Translations under genes and position numbers: made by a program
The notes under the pieces: generated by a model
The model's input: the letters and a program-made list of their open reading frames with translations, nothing else
Databases searched by the model: none
What the model was told of the DNA's origin: nothing
Assembly: GCA_032716605.1 (NCBI GenBank)
Contig: CM064545.1
Location: 7,586,244 to 7,650,243, forward strand
Length of the DNA stretch: 64,000 nt
Direction of reading: 5' to 3'
Source: Paralithodes platypus
Taxonomy: Eukaryota; Arthropoda; Malacostraca; Decapoda; Lithodidae
Shown here: piece by piece, positions 44,383 to 55,110 of the stretch
Layout: each line of letters begins with the position of its first letter
How positions within the stretch are numbered: position 1 is the first letter of the stretch

Positions 44383-44867
44383 TTAACCCTTCCTACCCGG
44401 TCTGCCTTAGGTAAGGACAGCACGAAAGAAGGGCCGCTACCCGGTATGCCTTATCTAAGGCATGAGCTTAATAGCCTAATTAAGCTTGGTCTGAATGCCG
44501 TGCGTACGACGTATGTCAACAAACCCAAGCCTTCGTCACCGCACCTCCGAAAACAAGGAGAAGACTCCTCAATGTTATTGTTATGACGTCATGACGAAAT
44601 TAGTGTCTGAAAAGCCCCCATATTGACAACATCTCTGCAATATTGGCTCCACTGAAATTGTCATTACAACTGAACAGTTGACTTACAGAGCTCTACTCAA
44701 TGCCAAAATACAGATTGAAAACCGCACTACGATTATAGATGAGTGGGAAAGTTCTAGTAGTGAAAATAAACATAAATACGTTAGCCTAGGCCTAGACGTT
44801 TTTCAGCCATTTCGCCCGGGTAGGGGCGACCGTCATTGGGTAAGACAGCCCGGGTAGGAAGGATTAA
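44383..44867. mobile_element. MITE C: TTAA-flanked, 477 bp
   Basis: TTAA lies at 44383-44386 and 44864-44867. The inverted ends are CCCTTCCTACCCGGTCTG and TCCTTCCTACCCGGGCTG. The left end carries a doubled unit CTACCCGGTMTGCCTTA with palindromes CCTTAGGTAAGG and TGCCTTATCTAAGGCA (about 44406-44466). Confidence 0.9.
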
Positions 44868-46047
44868 TGTGAATCTTAACATATCTTGTTAACCCTTGTT
44901 GTAGTCATCGTAACACTTTACAAAACAAAGGTTACTTAAAGGTTTGAAGAGAAAGATAGTAGCCTGGTAGAGAGTCTGGCAACAAGTGGTAGCAGTGTCA
45001 GTTGTCCCTCTTGGTGTGCCAAGAGGCTCGGCTCCTCACACCACACAGGTAGCTTATGCTCTCACTCTCTCTCTTTCTTTCTTTCTACGGGATCTCGTAG
45101 CTACACCTTTCTTCATTGTTGATGCACTGGTATTTATGACTCTTTAAGGGGAGAACTGGCTAACCCCTACGGAAGTCAATATCTGAACTAAAGTTACTAG
45201 TTAAGTATGTTCTTACTAAGAAGAAATACCCGACTATATAACCTCAGTTTTGCCTAACTCTACCTTGGATACAGGTAGATCCTATCTCTTTTCCAGGTTG
45301 GGTTAAGAGGCTGCTTTCTCGGGGTAGTAAGGACATGTGATTGTTTTTTGTTTATTTATCCCAAGGTTAGGAGTCGTGCCAAAATTATGTGAGGGTTATC
45401 TCTGTGACAGGGTGGATATCCTCCTTTAGTTGGTTTTTGGTTTGAGCTTGGAGATAGCTTGCTGGGGTGAGGAAAAAAGGATTTATGTGTGTGGAACAAA
45501 TAGAGAAGTCCTAGGTTGTATGGAGGTGACTTGAGAGGAATGGGAATAGGGAATTTCTACTTGTTGGCTCGTTTGACTGCCATAAACGCGTTCACTTTAG
45601 CAAGGAGGTACTGGAAGATATTGAGGGGGTTGGTGGTGAACTTCCATAAACATCTCCTCAGTATAGGCTAAGTCTGGCTTGGGGTATGGTATGTCGTGAG
45701 GGGGGGGGGGGGGGGGGGCGTTTTCTATCACTGTACCTAGTGTACCGTACCTTGTTCACGCCGAGTCTGGTGTGAGGGAGGCCTGGAAGCTTGTGATTTA
45801 CTTTGACTTTTTATGCTTGTGATGCGGAACTGGATGATTTTATTGTTATCCGTAGAAGAGAACAGGTTCTTGACTGGTTTGGGCTTTTGTTGACCAGACC
45901 CTGTCATCTCACAAATGTCTAGTTAACCCGTCTTGACAACTTATTTTGGCTATCATTAGTCAATTTTATGTAGCTAAGGAAGGATCTGCGAGTAATATAA
46001 TTGTAAATAGTATAGTGGGATTTCCTAAAAAAGGCCCTCTATAAGAA
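44868..46047. other. no gene recognised
   Basis: A CT/TTTC-rich patch lies at 45059-45087 and a G run at 45701-45718. Short frames only. Confidence 0.55.
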
Positions 46048-46128
46048 TCAAGGAGCATTTTTGGGTAAAAGTTGGGAACCAGACTTTTTAGCATAATTCA
46101 GGCATGCCGAATTCGATAAACCCGGTTC

Positions 46129-46312
46129 CCAAGCGAAATTTTGAGTTTTGACCGTCTAATTTGCATAAACAAAATGGCCGCCAAATTGGAATTTTTTGAC
46201 ACTTCTTGAACCATTTTCTCCAATATCTCTCTAACTAGGCAAGCAAATATCACAAGTGAAGCATCTATACCTATGTTTTGAGGGTCAGGGAATGTCACTG
46301 AGGCATTTTTAA
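46129..46312 (+). repeat. K2 left inverted repeat
   Basis: Pairs with 49975-50146. Confidence 0.9.
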
Positions 46313-46476
46313 AGGAATCAGTAATAAGCCTAGACTTTAATATACATATTAGCGGCTGTCATTAGAGAAAAATCAATGGTTCCCAACTTTACCCCAAGAT
46401 ACTCCTTGATGCTTATGCAGGCAAAACAGGGCAATATCTGTCACTCACCTTAACTATTTATTGGAGTAGACCATAT

Positions 46477-48639
46477 TCATGCAATACAAGGAGTTTGATC
46501 ATCACTCTGTTGCTGACATGCACACATTGCTGTGCATCGTAACCCGGATTTGCGGCATTTGCACCAACGCGTCCTGCATTGTTTCTGGCAGGCACATGAA
46601 ATAATTTCCAGGCAACTTTGTGGGATCGGACTCAATGACATCAGAATGGGTTGTAGTCCTGAATCGCCATGTTTCCATCCCATGTCTGTGGGTGCAGGAA
46701 GCTCAGGTACAGCACAGTGAGCATTTCTCCAAATCATTGCTTGATAGTGTACTCGCATCAAATGGAAGCGGAGAGCATCACGTGTTGGTGGCATTGCTTC
46801 TGGTTTGGCAGTCTTTGAGAACAGTATCTGCCTTGCTGCATCAACAGAGTCTGTTTTGTGCACATCATATATTCTGCAGACAAACGTTTCTGAAGATCGA
46901 ATGGTCTCCTCTGTGAGTTCACCGATTCCCAAGTTTATGAGCAATTGATGGTGCTGTTTGAAGACTTTCCATGATGACCTTTTGGTGTGATTTGCGATGT
47001 AGGAGGTGGTGTCGCACCCGGTTAATGCATGAAATGGTAAAAGAGTTGTTGTTGAATCTCTTGGTAGGTTGTTGAAAACTGCATCAATGGGTATATATCG
47101 CCTTTTCTTGGTGGTACCAGACATCATCCAGAGGTGTTCACATTGTACACGTGGGAAGTGGGAAACCAAAAGCACGAGAACATCAGTGTCCCTTGATGAC
47201 ACAACAACTGTATTGAACTGGCTGTGCACAGCATGTAACACCAACCTAGTGTCAGCTTCTTCATGTGTGGCTCTCAGTTGAGTCAAATCAGTGATTGTCT
47301 TTGATGACCTAACCTCAATTTCTTCTCTGAATCCCCCGGCAACTACAATCTCCTTATCATCAGGTGCCTGAGAACACAGTTCCTCAGACAGGAAATTTGC
47401 AAGATCAGCTTTATTAGCAGCGAGCGACACAAAGTTAGTCCATTTTTTTGGAAGAGGCACATCACGTCCCTCAACAATTCGTCTGATTGGGCGATCTGCT
47501 TTCGTGCGTCGTGTCCTCGTACCACCCTTGATTGTCTCTTCTCTATATCTGTCGAACACAATGTCTACCCGTTGATAGTTAGAACCTGCCTTTAATACTG
47601 CTCTTACGTATGTGTCGGCCAAATCCCCAAAGGTCATTGCATTGTCAGGCTTTCCCAGAGCAACCACCAGTGCTTGTCCATCAATGATTAGGCAGGATGA
47701 TGAGTCGTGAAGTTCAATAGCTTCAGGGCAGATTATGTCTTCCGTTAACTTATCTGCCAGTATGGACTTATTTCCAGTGCGGAGTGTACCATTCATTTCA
47801 GCGAGTGATACAGGAACTGGCAGAAGCTCGTGCTTTAGGACAGCTGGCAAGTCAACTGGACGACCTGCCTCATAGGCAGTAAGAAGGCGTTGAAGCACGT
47901 TTCTATCTGCCTTCAGGATAGTTCTCTTGTCTTTCTCTTTATTGTCTTTGACCACTTCATACAGAGATGCAAACGTTATGGCATTACTCCTGTGTAGGGG
48001 TGCATGGATTCTGACATCTGGCTTGTCACCTTGCTCAGGTATATTCATCCTCTCCTCAACGAATGTATTCACTTTTTCTTGTCCGAGTTCTTTGGCACAA
48101 AGTAATGAGTTTTGGATTGCCTCTGTTGCTAGGTCTTTTGTGGCCAGATTCTGCAATGACGCTGGTGAAACCGATGCAAAAACCTTGAATCCCTGGAAGG
48201 CCGAGAGCAATGCCATCTCGTCATCGTTGTCCCGCTTTTGCCGTGATTTGGTAGCTTCATTGTGAACACGTGCACTACCAGGACAGTTGTTGTACATTGC
48301 ATGCGTTTCAGCTGCAATGTGAGACCTCATATTATACGAAAGGGTCCATCTACAAAGCGCTGATGTTGTCTTTGTGATGCCAATGATTCCACCTGCTTTC
48401 TTTCCTGTACCATTTATCCACTCCATGGCTTGGTCTGGATCTACTTGGTTGAACTTTTGAACAGAACGTTTTACAACAAAGTTGCCCCTTTGAAACTCTG
48501 ATAACACGGATTCTGGTAGTTGGTTCATCTCGGCTATATACACTGTACCCCATCTTGCATAGTTCAGGTGGTCATACCGCATGAAGTATGGCAACATCAG
48601 ACTGAAGGAGTGGCAAGACCAATATGTTTGGGAGTCCAT
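46477..48639 (-). CDS. K2 candidate transposase, C-terminal part (PIN/FEN-like block, HALTGCDT, CXC)
   Basis: An open frame of 720 residues, the longest in the window. Blocks in order: MLPYFMRYDHLNYARW; FVVKRSVQKFNQVDPDQAME; GGIIGITKTTSALCRW; CLIIDGQALV; VDIVFDRYREETIKGGTRTR; WTNFVSLAANKADLANFL; LRATHEEADTRLVLHAVHSQ (about 47255); VVVSSRDTDVLVLLVSHFP (about 47190); RRYIPIDAVF; LLPFHALTGCDTTSYIANH (about 47020); and a CXC cluster CACQKQCRTRWCKCRKSGLRC ending at the stop. The acidic E-E-A-D and D-T-D pair between beta-strand-like stretches resembles PIN/FEN/XPG-type nucleases (inference). The first residues belong to a deletion junction with the upstream frame, so the natural protein starts at 49838. 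The poly(A) signal AATAAA is near 46455 (minus). Confidence 0.8.
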   Translation of the reverse strand: MDSQTYWSCHSFSLMLPYFMRYDHLNYARWGTVYIAEMNQLPESVLSEFQRGNFVVKRSVQKFNQVDPDQAMEWINGTGKKAGGIIGITKTTSALCRWTLSYNMRSHIAAETHAMYNNCPGSARVHNEATKSRQKRDNDDEMALLSAFQGFKVFASVSPASLQNLATKDLATEAIQNSLLCAKELGQEKVNTFVEERMNIPEQGDKPDVRIHAPLHRSNAITFASLYEVVKDNKEKDKRTILKADRNVLQRLLTAYEAGRPVDLPAVLKHELLPVPVSLAEMNGTLRTGNKSILADKLTEDIICPEAIELHDSSSCLIIDGQALVVALGKPDNAMTFGDLADTYVRAVLKAGSNYQRVDIVFDRYREETIKGGTRTRRTKADRPIRRIVEGRDVPLPKKWTNFVSLAANKADLANFLSEELCSQAPDDKEIVVAGGFREEIEVRSSKTITDLTQLRATHEEADTRLVLHAVHSQFNTVVVSSRDTDVLVLLVSHFPRVQCEHLWMMSGTTKKRRYIPIDAVFNNLPRDSTTTLLPFHALTGCDTTSYIANHTKRSSWKVFKQHHQLLINLGIGELTEETIRSSETFVCRIYDVHKTDSVDAARQILFSKTAKPEAMPPTRDALRFHLMRVHYQAMIWRNAHCAVPELPAPTDMGWKHGDSGLQPILMSLSPIPQSCLEIISCACQKQCRTRWCKCRKSGLRCTAMCACQQQSDDQTPCIA

Positions 48640-49838
48640 TTTCTGCCGCCGCTCATACAGTAAACTAGATCCTGTGCTACACTCATAACTCTGCCTTGGA
48701 CAAGATCTTCATTTTTTTCAGAACTATCATCTTCTAGCACCTCTTGACCACCAAAGATTAGTCTCAATAGCATATATAAGCTATCTGGAATGCATTGAAT
48801 CGCTTCATCTTCACTTACAGAGAAAACTTTGTGACCCAGAAATTCCATCATGTCTCCACGAATTCTCAGCGCTACATGTACAAGTGGTAGGAAAATGTCA
48901 TCCTGAGGCACATATTGAGGCAACATTTTCTCAGTCTCCTCAATTTCTGTCATTTCCAAAACTGCAGTATGCTGATACTTTGTGGGAATCAGCATGGTTT
49001 TTCTCTCGGATGTGCTCCTGTCAAGAGGTTGGAAAAAGTTGAAAATGTCTCCCAGCTGTGACTGCAACTTTTCCTTGAAGGTTGTCCTTCTACTGTAGTA
49101 ACACGGTTGAATTATGGTTGACGATTCTTCAGCAAGCTCCTTATACCGTTCCCAGACATCATTCAGCAGGATAACGTGCCCTCTGTCTGCAGATTGTTGC
49201 AACTCTTTGCATAGCCATACCATCGCAAGGTCTGTATTGTCCGAGTCCAGCTTTGTTTTATTGGTAGATCTGGTGAATGCTCTTAGACACTTCAAGTGGT
49301 ATTTGGCTTCAGCTGCAATTAAGTCAATCACTCCAGCCAATCGAAGGCCAATTTTGTAGTCGAGAGGGGAAGCTTCAATTATCTGATCACTCATTTGTTT
49401 TGTCATTACTGAGATCAACCGTGCCTTCAAAACAACAGTTTGACAGAAAATGCATAAGTTCCAGTTTACTGGTTCCACGTGCCTTCGCAATGAACATCTG
49501 TTACCACTGCTGCTGCAACTTGCTTCTTGTTTTGAATCCACTGCCTGCATCTTCCGCAAACGTTCAAGTTTACTTTTGTCCGTGAAGTGGGCATAGCACA
49601 TTTTGTGCCACACAAGAGTTTCGGCTTCAGCAGAATCCAAGACATTCTCAAGACGGTCAATCACATCGATATTCTTAGTGTCTCTAAGCTTTCTTCTGGT
49701 ACTGGCAGCATCCCTGACTTTTGCGAGTCCATGGTCACTTGCATTACTAGGAATAACACTGGCTGTGTGAGTTTGGCAGAAGATGCACAAGCTGTAATCT
49801 ACAGGTGAAGGCCTCTTCAAAGTAACTACTGGATCCAT
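48597..49838 (-). pseudogene. K2 candidate transposase, N-terminal zinc-finger part
   Basis: The start is ATG at 49836-49838, six bases after a splice acceptor (CTTTTATTTGCAG). ZnF 1: VDYSLCIFCQTHT to LVWHKMCYAHF. ZnF 2: VNWNLCIFCQTVV to AEAKYHLKCLRAF. A helical middle follows, then CMSGGRKWTPKHIGLA and a stop at 48597. The repeat of C-x2-C ... H-x3-C in two similar halves suggests an ancient duplication. It overlaps the next frame by 43 bp in another frame. Compared with K1, the middle (IGL...DNIDHN...) is missing here, so a deletion joined the two frames out of phase. Confidence 0.78.
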
Positions 49839-49974
49839 TGTAGTCTGCAAATAAAAGAAATAATTAGTATTAGTATTAGCATTAGATATTGGAGAAATTG
49901 ATTTTTCTATAATTTCAGCCACTAATTTGCACATTTACGTGAAGGCTTATCACTAATCACTTTAAAGATGCCTT

Positions 49975-50146
49975 AATCACATTCTCTGACCCTCAAAACA
50001 TAAGTATAGACACTTTATTTGTCATTTTTGCTTGCCTAGTTAGAGAGATATTGGAGAAAATGGTTCATGAAGTGTCAAAAATTTCCAATTTGGCGGCCAT
50101 TTTGTTTATGCAAATTAGATGGTCAAAAACTCAAAATTTCGCTTGG
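49975..50146 (-). repeat. K2 right inverted repeat (outer part in gap)
   Basis: Pairs with 46129-46312; cut by the N run. Confidence 0.9.
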
Positions 50147-50246
50147 NNNNNNNNNNNNNNNNNNNNNNNNNNNNNNNNNNNNNNNNNNNNNNNNNNNNNN
50201 NNNNNNNNNNNNNNNNNNNNNNNNNNNNNNNNNNNNNNNNNNNNNN
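50147..50246. other. assembly gap (100 N)
   Basis: Seen directly. The true length is unknown. Confidence 1.
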
Positions 50247-50747
50247 AGCAAGGGAAATGAGAAGTCGCTCTGCCTAATGAGTTCTGATCAAAAATGGCGA
50301 GACTTCCCTTTTTATACTCGCCCTCTAGTGAGCCCAACGTGAACTACTAAGGACCGCCCACTGACAATCATTACGTAATTTCTCTCTCTCCTCTGGGATA
50401 GACAAAGGCTTTCCTAGCACTGAGGGGAGGGGGGGGGGGAGTGCTAGTGAGTTAGGCCCACCTCCCGCATGGCGCACCCACTGACCCCCAACTGTGGCTG
50501 CCGCTTCTCCCATCATTACAAATAAGTTTTACACACAATACTTATAACTAATGATATAAAATAGAACTCGTTGACTCAGATGAAAACAAAATACATATTC
50601 ATATTACTTATAGTACAACGGCTCACATGAACTAAGTTAGGAAACTCTACATAGACTACAGCCAAAGTTCCTGCCCTGACGATCCTAGCGAGAGTGGGGC
50701 ATGACTAGGCGTTCTGTACAGCATGCTCACACTGGACATGCGTCACA
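50247..50747 (-). mobile_element. LTR fragment, relative of 17607-19381
   Basis: The right end, CATGCGTCACA at 50737-50747, is a TGTGACGCATG start on the minus strand; the relative starts TGTGACGCCTG. Shared inner segments are CTTATAACTAATGATATAAAA and ACTACAGCCAAAGTTCCTGCCCTG. It sits directly against a LINE C-terminal fragment. The other end is in or beyond the gap. Confidence 0.6.
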
Positions 50748-50911
50748 TAACTCATTTCCACCCCTCTCACTCTTGGTCTGAGTTTCTCCACCAACGTCCA
50801 GGCTTCGCTTCCATAAGTCGGTGTCGGGATAACAACACTGTCATGCAAGAACTTCCTCACTTCCATGCTGACCACCCTATTTCTTGATACTGCTTTCAGT
50901 GAGAAACTCAT
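50748..50911 (-). pseudogene. LINE RT C-terminal scrap
   Basis: The minus strand encodes VSRNRVVSMEVRKFLHDSVV, then PTYGSEAWTLVEKLRPRVRGVEMSYV, the region after the palm in RTE/R2-like LINE proteins (SV..P.L.YG.E.W). It is interrupted by the LTR fragment. No other part of this LINE is in the window. Confidence 0.75.
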
Positions 50912-52330
50912 TAAATATTATAAATTCTTCAACCTAGTAATGTACGAGTTTACAATAACAGACTTAGTGCTCTCAACCAACTATATTGTTAATGAAACAG
51001 CTTCACACTTCTAGTTTGAACGCTTTGTAATTAATATTGAAGACTAGAATTTTACATTAATTAGACTATTATAGAGTGTCAGAACCATCTCCTTTTCTTC
51101 TATATCAAACTTGTCTTTCAGTATATAGCCCAACAATGTATATGTTTCCTTTCTGCTAGGATAAGTTTAATAGTTTACTAGCCTGAACACCCAAACCCTT
51201 TTCTAGTTGAGATAGTCCATACAAGCTTGCTTTCAGTGTAGCTTGGAATTGTATTGACTCCTATATATGTTCTTTCATTTCGCAAAGTACACTAGCATTA
51301 GCATGTTTCAGACCAACCACACAGCTTTCGTATATCCATGCAAAGTTGTTACCTGCATAGGTATCATTCAATTTCGGGTCAATGCCAGGTACGTTGGGGG
51401 TAAATCTGTTGCCACCATTTTCAGCAAATAATAACTCCAAAACCTTTTGATGGATTTTCATTATTAAACCTTCTAAAATTAATTTTAACATTACCATACC
51501 TTATGTTAGATGATAATAAAACTACCTCTGTAATTTGTATTTTTTCGCAATATATTGAAAAAATAAGTTTTGTTTTAGAGTGACTCTTGTACAAAAATAT
51601 GAAACAAAGTTACAGCGAGGCACTGGAGGTCCTGAGGGAGTGGAGGGGAAGAATGGATGTCTCTCCTGAGGTAGACTTGAGCAGCTGGGCTCGAAGACCT
51701 GCGGAGCAAGAAAAAAAAGGGTTAATATTTGTTCTTACAAAAATTAACCCCATTTTCAAACATTCATGGGGGTACCTAAATATTGTTGTATTGCCACAGA
51801 ATTTGGTATGCAGGTGTCTGTATTATCTAAAAGTATGGCAGCTATGCAAATTATGAAATCAGAGTTGAATAAATGCCAACCAAACATAATTATATACGGT
51901 TAACTTTTGAGAGGGCCGAGTTTTGACTGTGTTCTTAGGGAAAAGTGTCATGGAACACTCAATGTTTTATGAATGTGGCTAATACTCTCTAAGACAATGC
52001 TTAAGGGCCTTACACACAAGATAAATAATACCAGAGGGTTCAAAGTTATACGCAGGGTCGCCCACACGGCCATATTCCGAGTACACTGCAGGGACGGGTG
52101 AGGCGGCGTACCCCCATAAATCTGGTCCCACTTCAGACATGTTTGGGGGTATCTAAATATGTATGGATTAACTCAGAAATTGACAAGCTGGTTCCTATTT
52201 GATCAAATAATAAGCTAAGAGTATAAACAGTATATTTTGAATGTAATTGAAGGCAAAAAGTAATTAATTATATATATAATTACATATATTTATATGTAAA
52301 TATAAGATACATTCTATATAATTTATTTCT
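50912..52330. other. no gene recognised
   Basis: AT-rich. A 78-residue minus-strand frame (51261-51497; RFTPNVPGIDPKLNDTYAGN) has a balanced composition unlike its surroundings, but no family was recognised. A TTAA with CTTTTGAGAGGG lies near 51900 and could mark the far end of piggyBac copy 3. Confidence 0.5.
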
Positions 52331-52441
52331 GTGACTAAATATAACATACATTCTATATAATTTCTTTCTGTGTGACTAAATATACTACGTTAATTCTTGG
52401 GAACCTGAACAACAATATAAATATGATCAGAAGTCTCGGCT

Positions 52442-55110
52442 TTAGGAGTGGCAATTGTCGCAAATTATGTTCTGCTGACGCTGACATATGGGGCGGCCAC
52501 AGGACCCACACACCACCCTGGTCTTGTTGGCCGACCTGGGGCACCGGTAGCACCGTTTCCTCTTGTCAAGCCTGGTGTCAAGATTGTCGTTCTGTAGTGT
52601 GGTGTCCTTGTCGAAGGTGTGGCCGATTAATTCACGGGAGAGACCTCTTATCTTCTGAGTCCTGTCGTAGTGACACAGCTCCTCTGCCACCCTCAGCCCA
52701 AACTGCCGGCGTGTAGTAGAGGCGAACTCAGGCTTGTGGGTGTAGATGATGTGCGAGTTGACCATCCCGAGGTTTACTGTGTTAAAGAAGAAGGCAAGGG
52801 GCCAATGGCGGGTCTTCTTGATGCACTAGTAGTTTCCACACAACTGATCGAACGTGTCGACCCCTCCTTTTGTAGCATTATAAAACATCTGTATGTCCAT
52901 TTTTGTGTTTATCTATAACTGTAGGGTTGTGGTGTAGAGTCGACAGATCAGTACTCGCTTCTTCACAATGCCCTGGTGACAGAGGAGTGTCATTTTGATG
53001 TTCATAGTTGAACAGTGCCACGCTGGACCCCACATCCAAGGTGCAAGTCTGGAGTTCTCTGGGGATGTATGGCTTGGCCTTGATTTTGCCGACGACCTCA
53101 AATCAACGCTCCTCAGGGAAAAGGCTAGAGGTATGGTCGAGGACCAGTTGTCGCAGGTGATAGAGCGGCCACGACGTTCGCATCCCTCGGAGAGTGTAGT
53201 GGTGTAGTACTCCCCCTGTGTCTGAGGCTTGTTGATGGTGATTGAACCTTTTCCTAGGTATGGCAATGCTGTGCACATGTAGTGGAACTCTGTGTCACAC
53301 ATCATAATGATCTTCTTGCCATATCTGAGGAAAACACAGGTAAATTCATTAGTATAGATAAGTAATAATATTTAAGCTTAGTAAATTACATGGTAAGTAT
53401 GATATAGGCACCCCAACAACGAGGTAAGTACCTCACAAGTCTACAGAGCAAAGGACAGGTGAGGAAGCCCAGGGTCAACACAGGTACATTCATCAGTAAA
53501 GGTAATAAATTAAAATGCAGCTTAGTAAATGACATGGTAAGTATGGCATACACACCCCAAGCCCGAGGTAAGTACCTCACAAGTTCATAGAGTAAAGGAA
53601 AGGTGAGGAAACCCAGGGTCAATACAGGCAAGTTCATCAGTAAAGGAAAGTAATGAAAATTCATCTTAGTAAATGACAGGTACGATATCAGGTAATGAGG
53701 AAACCAAGGGTCAACACAGGTAGGTTCATCAGTAAAAGTAAATAATGAGAATTAAGATTAGTAAATAACAGGTACGGTATCAGGTAATGAGGAAACCCAG
53801 GGCCAACACAGGTAAGTTCATCAGCAAAGGTAAGTTACGAAAATTCAGCTTAGTAAATGACAGGTACGTTACCAGGTAATACTTCTGAAGGAAATGTATA
53901 TTATTTGTAAATAATATATTTTACTTACTTCGCGGATTTGCTGGGCATATACATCTTGAATGAATAGTGGCCCCGGAAAGGTACAAGCTGTTCGTCCACG
54001 GTGAGGTGAGGCCCGTGGGTGTAAGCGACCTTGCAGCTCTCCATGACACTGTCCCACACTTTCCTGATGGGGGCAAGGCGATCCCTCTCCACCCTTTCCT
54101 ACCGGGTCACCATGTTGTCAAAACGGAGTGCCCTCACCAGGAAACAGAAGCGGCGCTCAGTCGTGCTACTGCGGTATAGAGGCGCCCCTTCGAGAGGTGA
54201 CCACATCTCGGCAGTGGCCAGGTGGTTGTTCTTCCTAATGCCAGTGGCCCAGACATGATCATTATTCCCAGGAAGGCCTTCAGCACCTTGATCTCGATGT
54301 GAGAGACAGTCTGGTGGTTCTTGATTTTGTACTTATTTTTCAGTGAATCTATCATGGCATTGTTGTGTGCACAGACTGTCGCCATGATCACGTCCGTATA
54401 AAACAGATTCACCACTTCTGCAGGAGTGCTGGCGGACATGGAGTACCGACAATCCTGTGGGTTCTGGTAAGTGTTGGTAGGTCAGAGTTAGGATGATTGT
54501 GCCACATTGTCCCGACCTTGCACGTCGCTGTGCCGGCCTCGAAAATCACAATGGGTGTCCCTCTGGCAGGTTGGGGAGGCACCCTCTGCTTCTTCCAGCT
54601 CTTGGTCTCTGAAGGGCTCAGGTCTACTGTGGGTTGCGAGGTTGTAGGCGAAGCCCCCTAGGATAACTTGAGGTACAATATGTGGCGGGGGACTCTTGCT
54701 AGGCGTAGGCGATTGCGGGATAGGGCCGAGTGTGGCTGCCAAGGAGTCGTCCACAAGCTCCTCCTCAGGGCTCCCCACAGTCTCAGCGCCGTACTCAAGG
54801 CACCTACAACGTGCTAGGGAGGCCACTTATCTTCTCCCGTTGTGGTGTTGTGTGGTGGGAAGCATGTGGGTAGAAAGCACGGAGAGCAGTAAGTGGTAAG
54901 GAGGGGGCCGGGGTGAGCAGCGGCGCGGAGTGGAGGGAGGTACATATCCTCCGGGTCCCGCCTCTCGCTCATCCCTCTAACCCACTGTTGCCGAACTTTC
55001 ACTGTGTTGTTCCTCTATAGGGTAGCCAGGTTCGGTAGACAGGGCGCTATCGCTCTCAAACATGTAGTCCTGGGCCTCCTCAGCAGTCTTAGACTAGAGA
55101 CTAACTCGAA
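52442..55110 (-). pseudogene. piggyBac transposase, copy 3 (with intron)
   Basis: From right to left: acidic N-terminus (EEAQDYMFESDSALSTEPGY, about 55020-55085), a proline-rich spacer, NHQTVSHIEIKVLKAFLGIMI (about 54290), LEGAPLYRSSTTERRFCFLVRAL, YTHGPHLTVDEQLVPFRGH with the first catalytic D (about 53990), FKMYMPSKSAK|YGKKIIMMCD across the intron, TCDNWSSTIPLA (second D, about 53135), GGVDTFDQLC (third D, about 52865), LAFFFNTVNLGMVNSHIIY, and a cysteine-rich end CYRCPRSANKTRVVCGSC, ICDNC. All three aspartates are kept. Frame changes lie near 54240, 53090 and 52770 and a stop near 54105 and 52827, so it is inactive. Distinct from copies 1 and 2. Confidence 0.9.
53325..53928 (-). other. intron of piggyBac copy 3, filled with tandem repeats
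   Basis: The minus-strand donor GCGAA|GTAAGTAAAA and acceptor TTTTCCTCAG|ATATGG restore the frame AKYGKK exactly. Inside are five tandem units starting CTTAGTAAATKACA at about 53376, 53519, 53664, 53756 and 53848. The first spacings are about 144 bp and later ones about 91 bp, because a GAGGTAAGTACC...AGG segment is missing. Confidence 0.88.

Larger units (their letters stand above)
46048..50146 (-). mobile_element. Element K2: second member of the K family, right end lost in the assembly gap
   Basis: Long inverted repeats at about 46129-46312 and 49975-50146 start CCAAGCGAAATTTTGAGTTT and include ACAAAATGGCCGCCAAATTGG and ATATCTCTCTAACTAGGCAA. About 88% alike by eye. The left end extends outward to at least 46048, where TCAAGGAGC...GTTGGGAACC begins; the matching outer right end would lie in the N run. 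The left end also has its own inner inverted copy (46377-46410). The gene runs on the minus strand. The GGCGGCCATTTT core is shared with K1. Confidence 0.85.
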
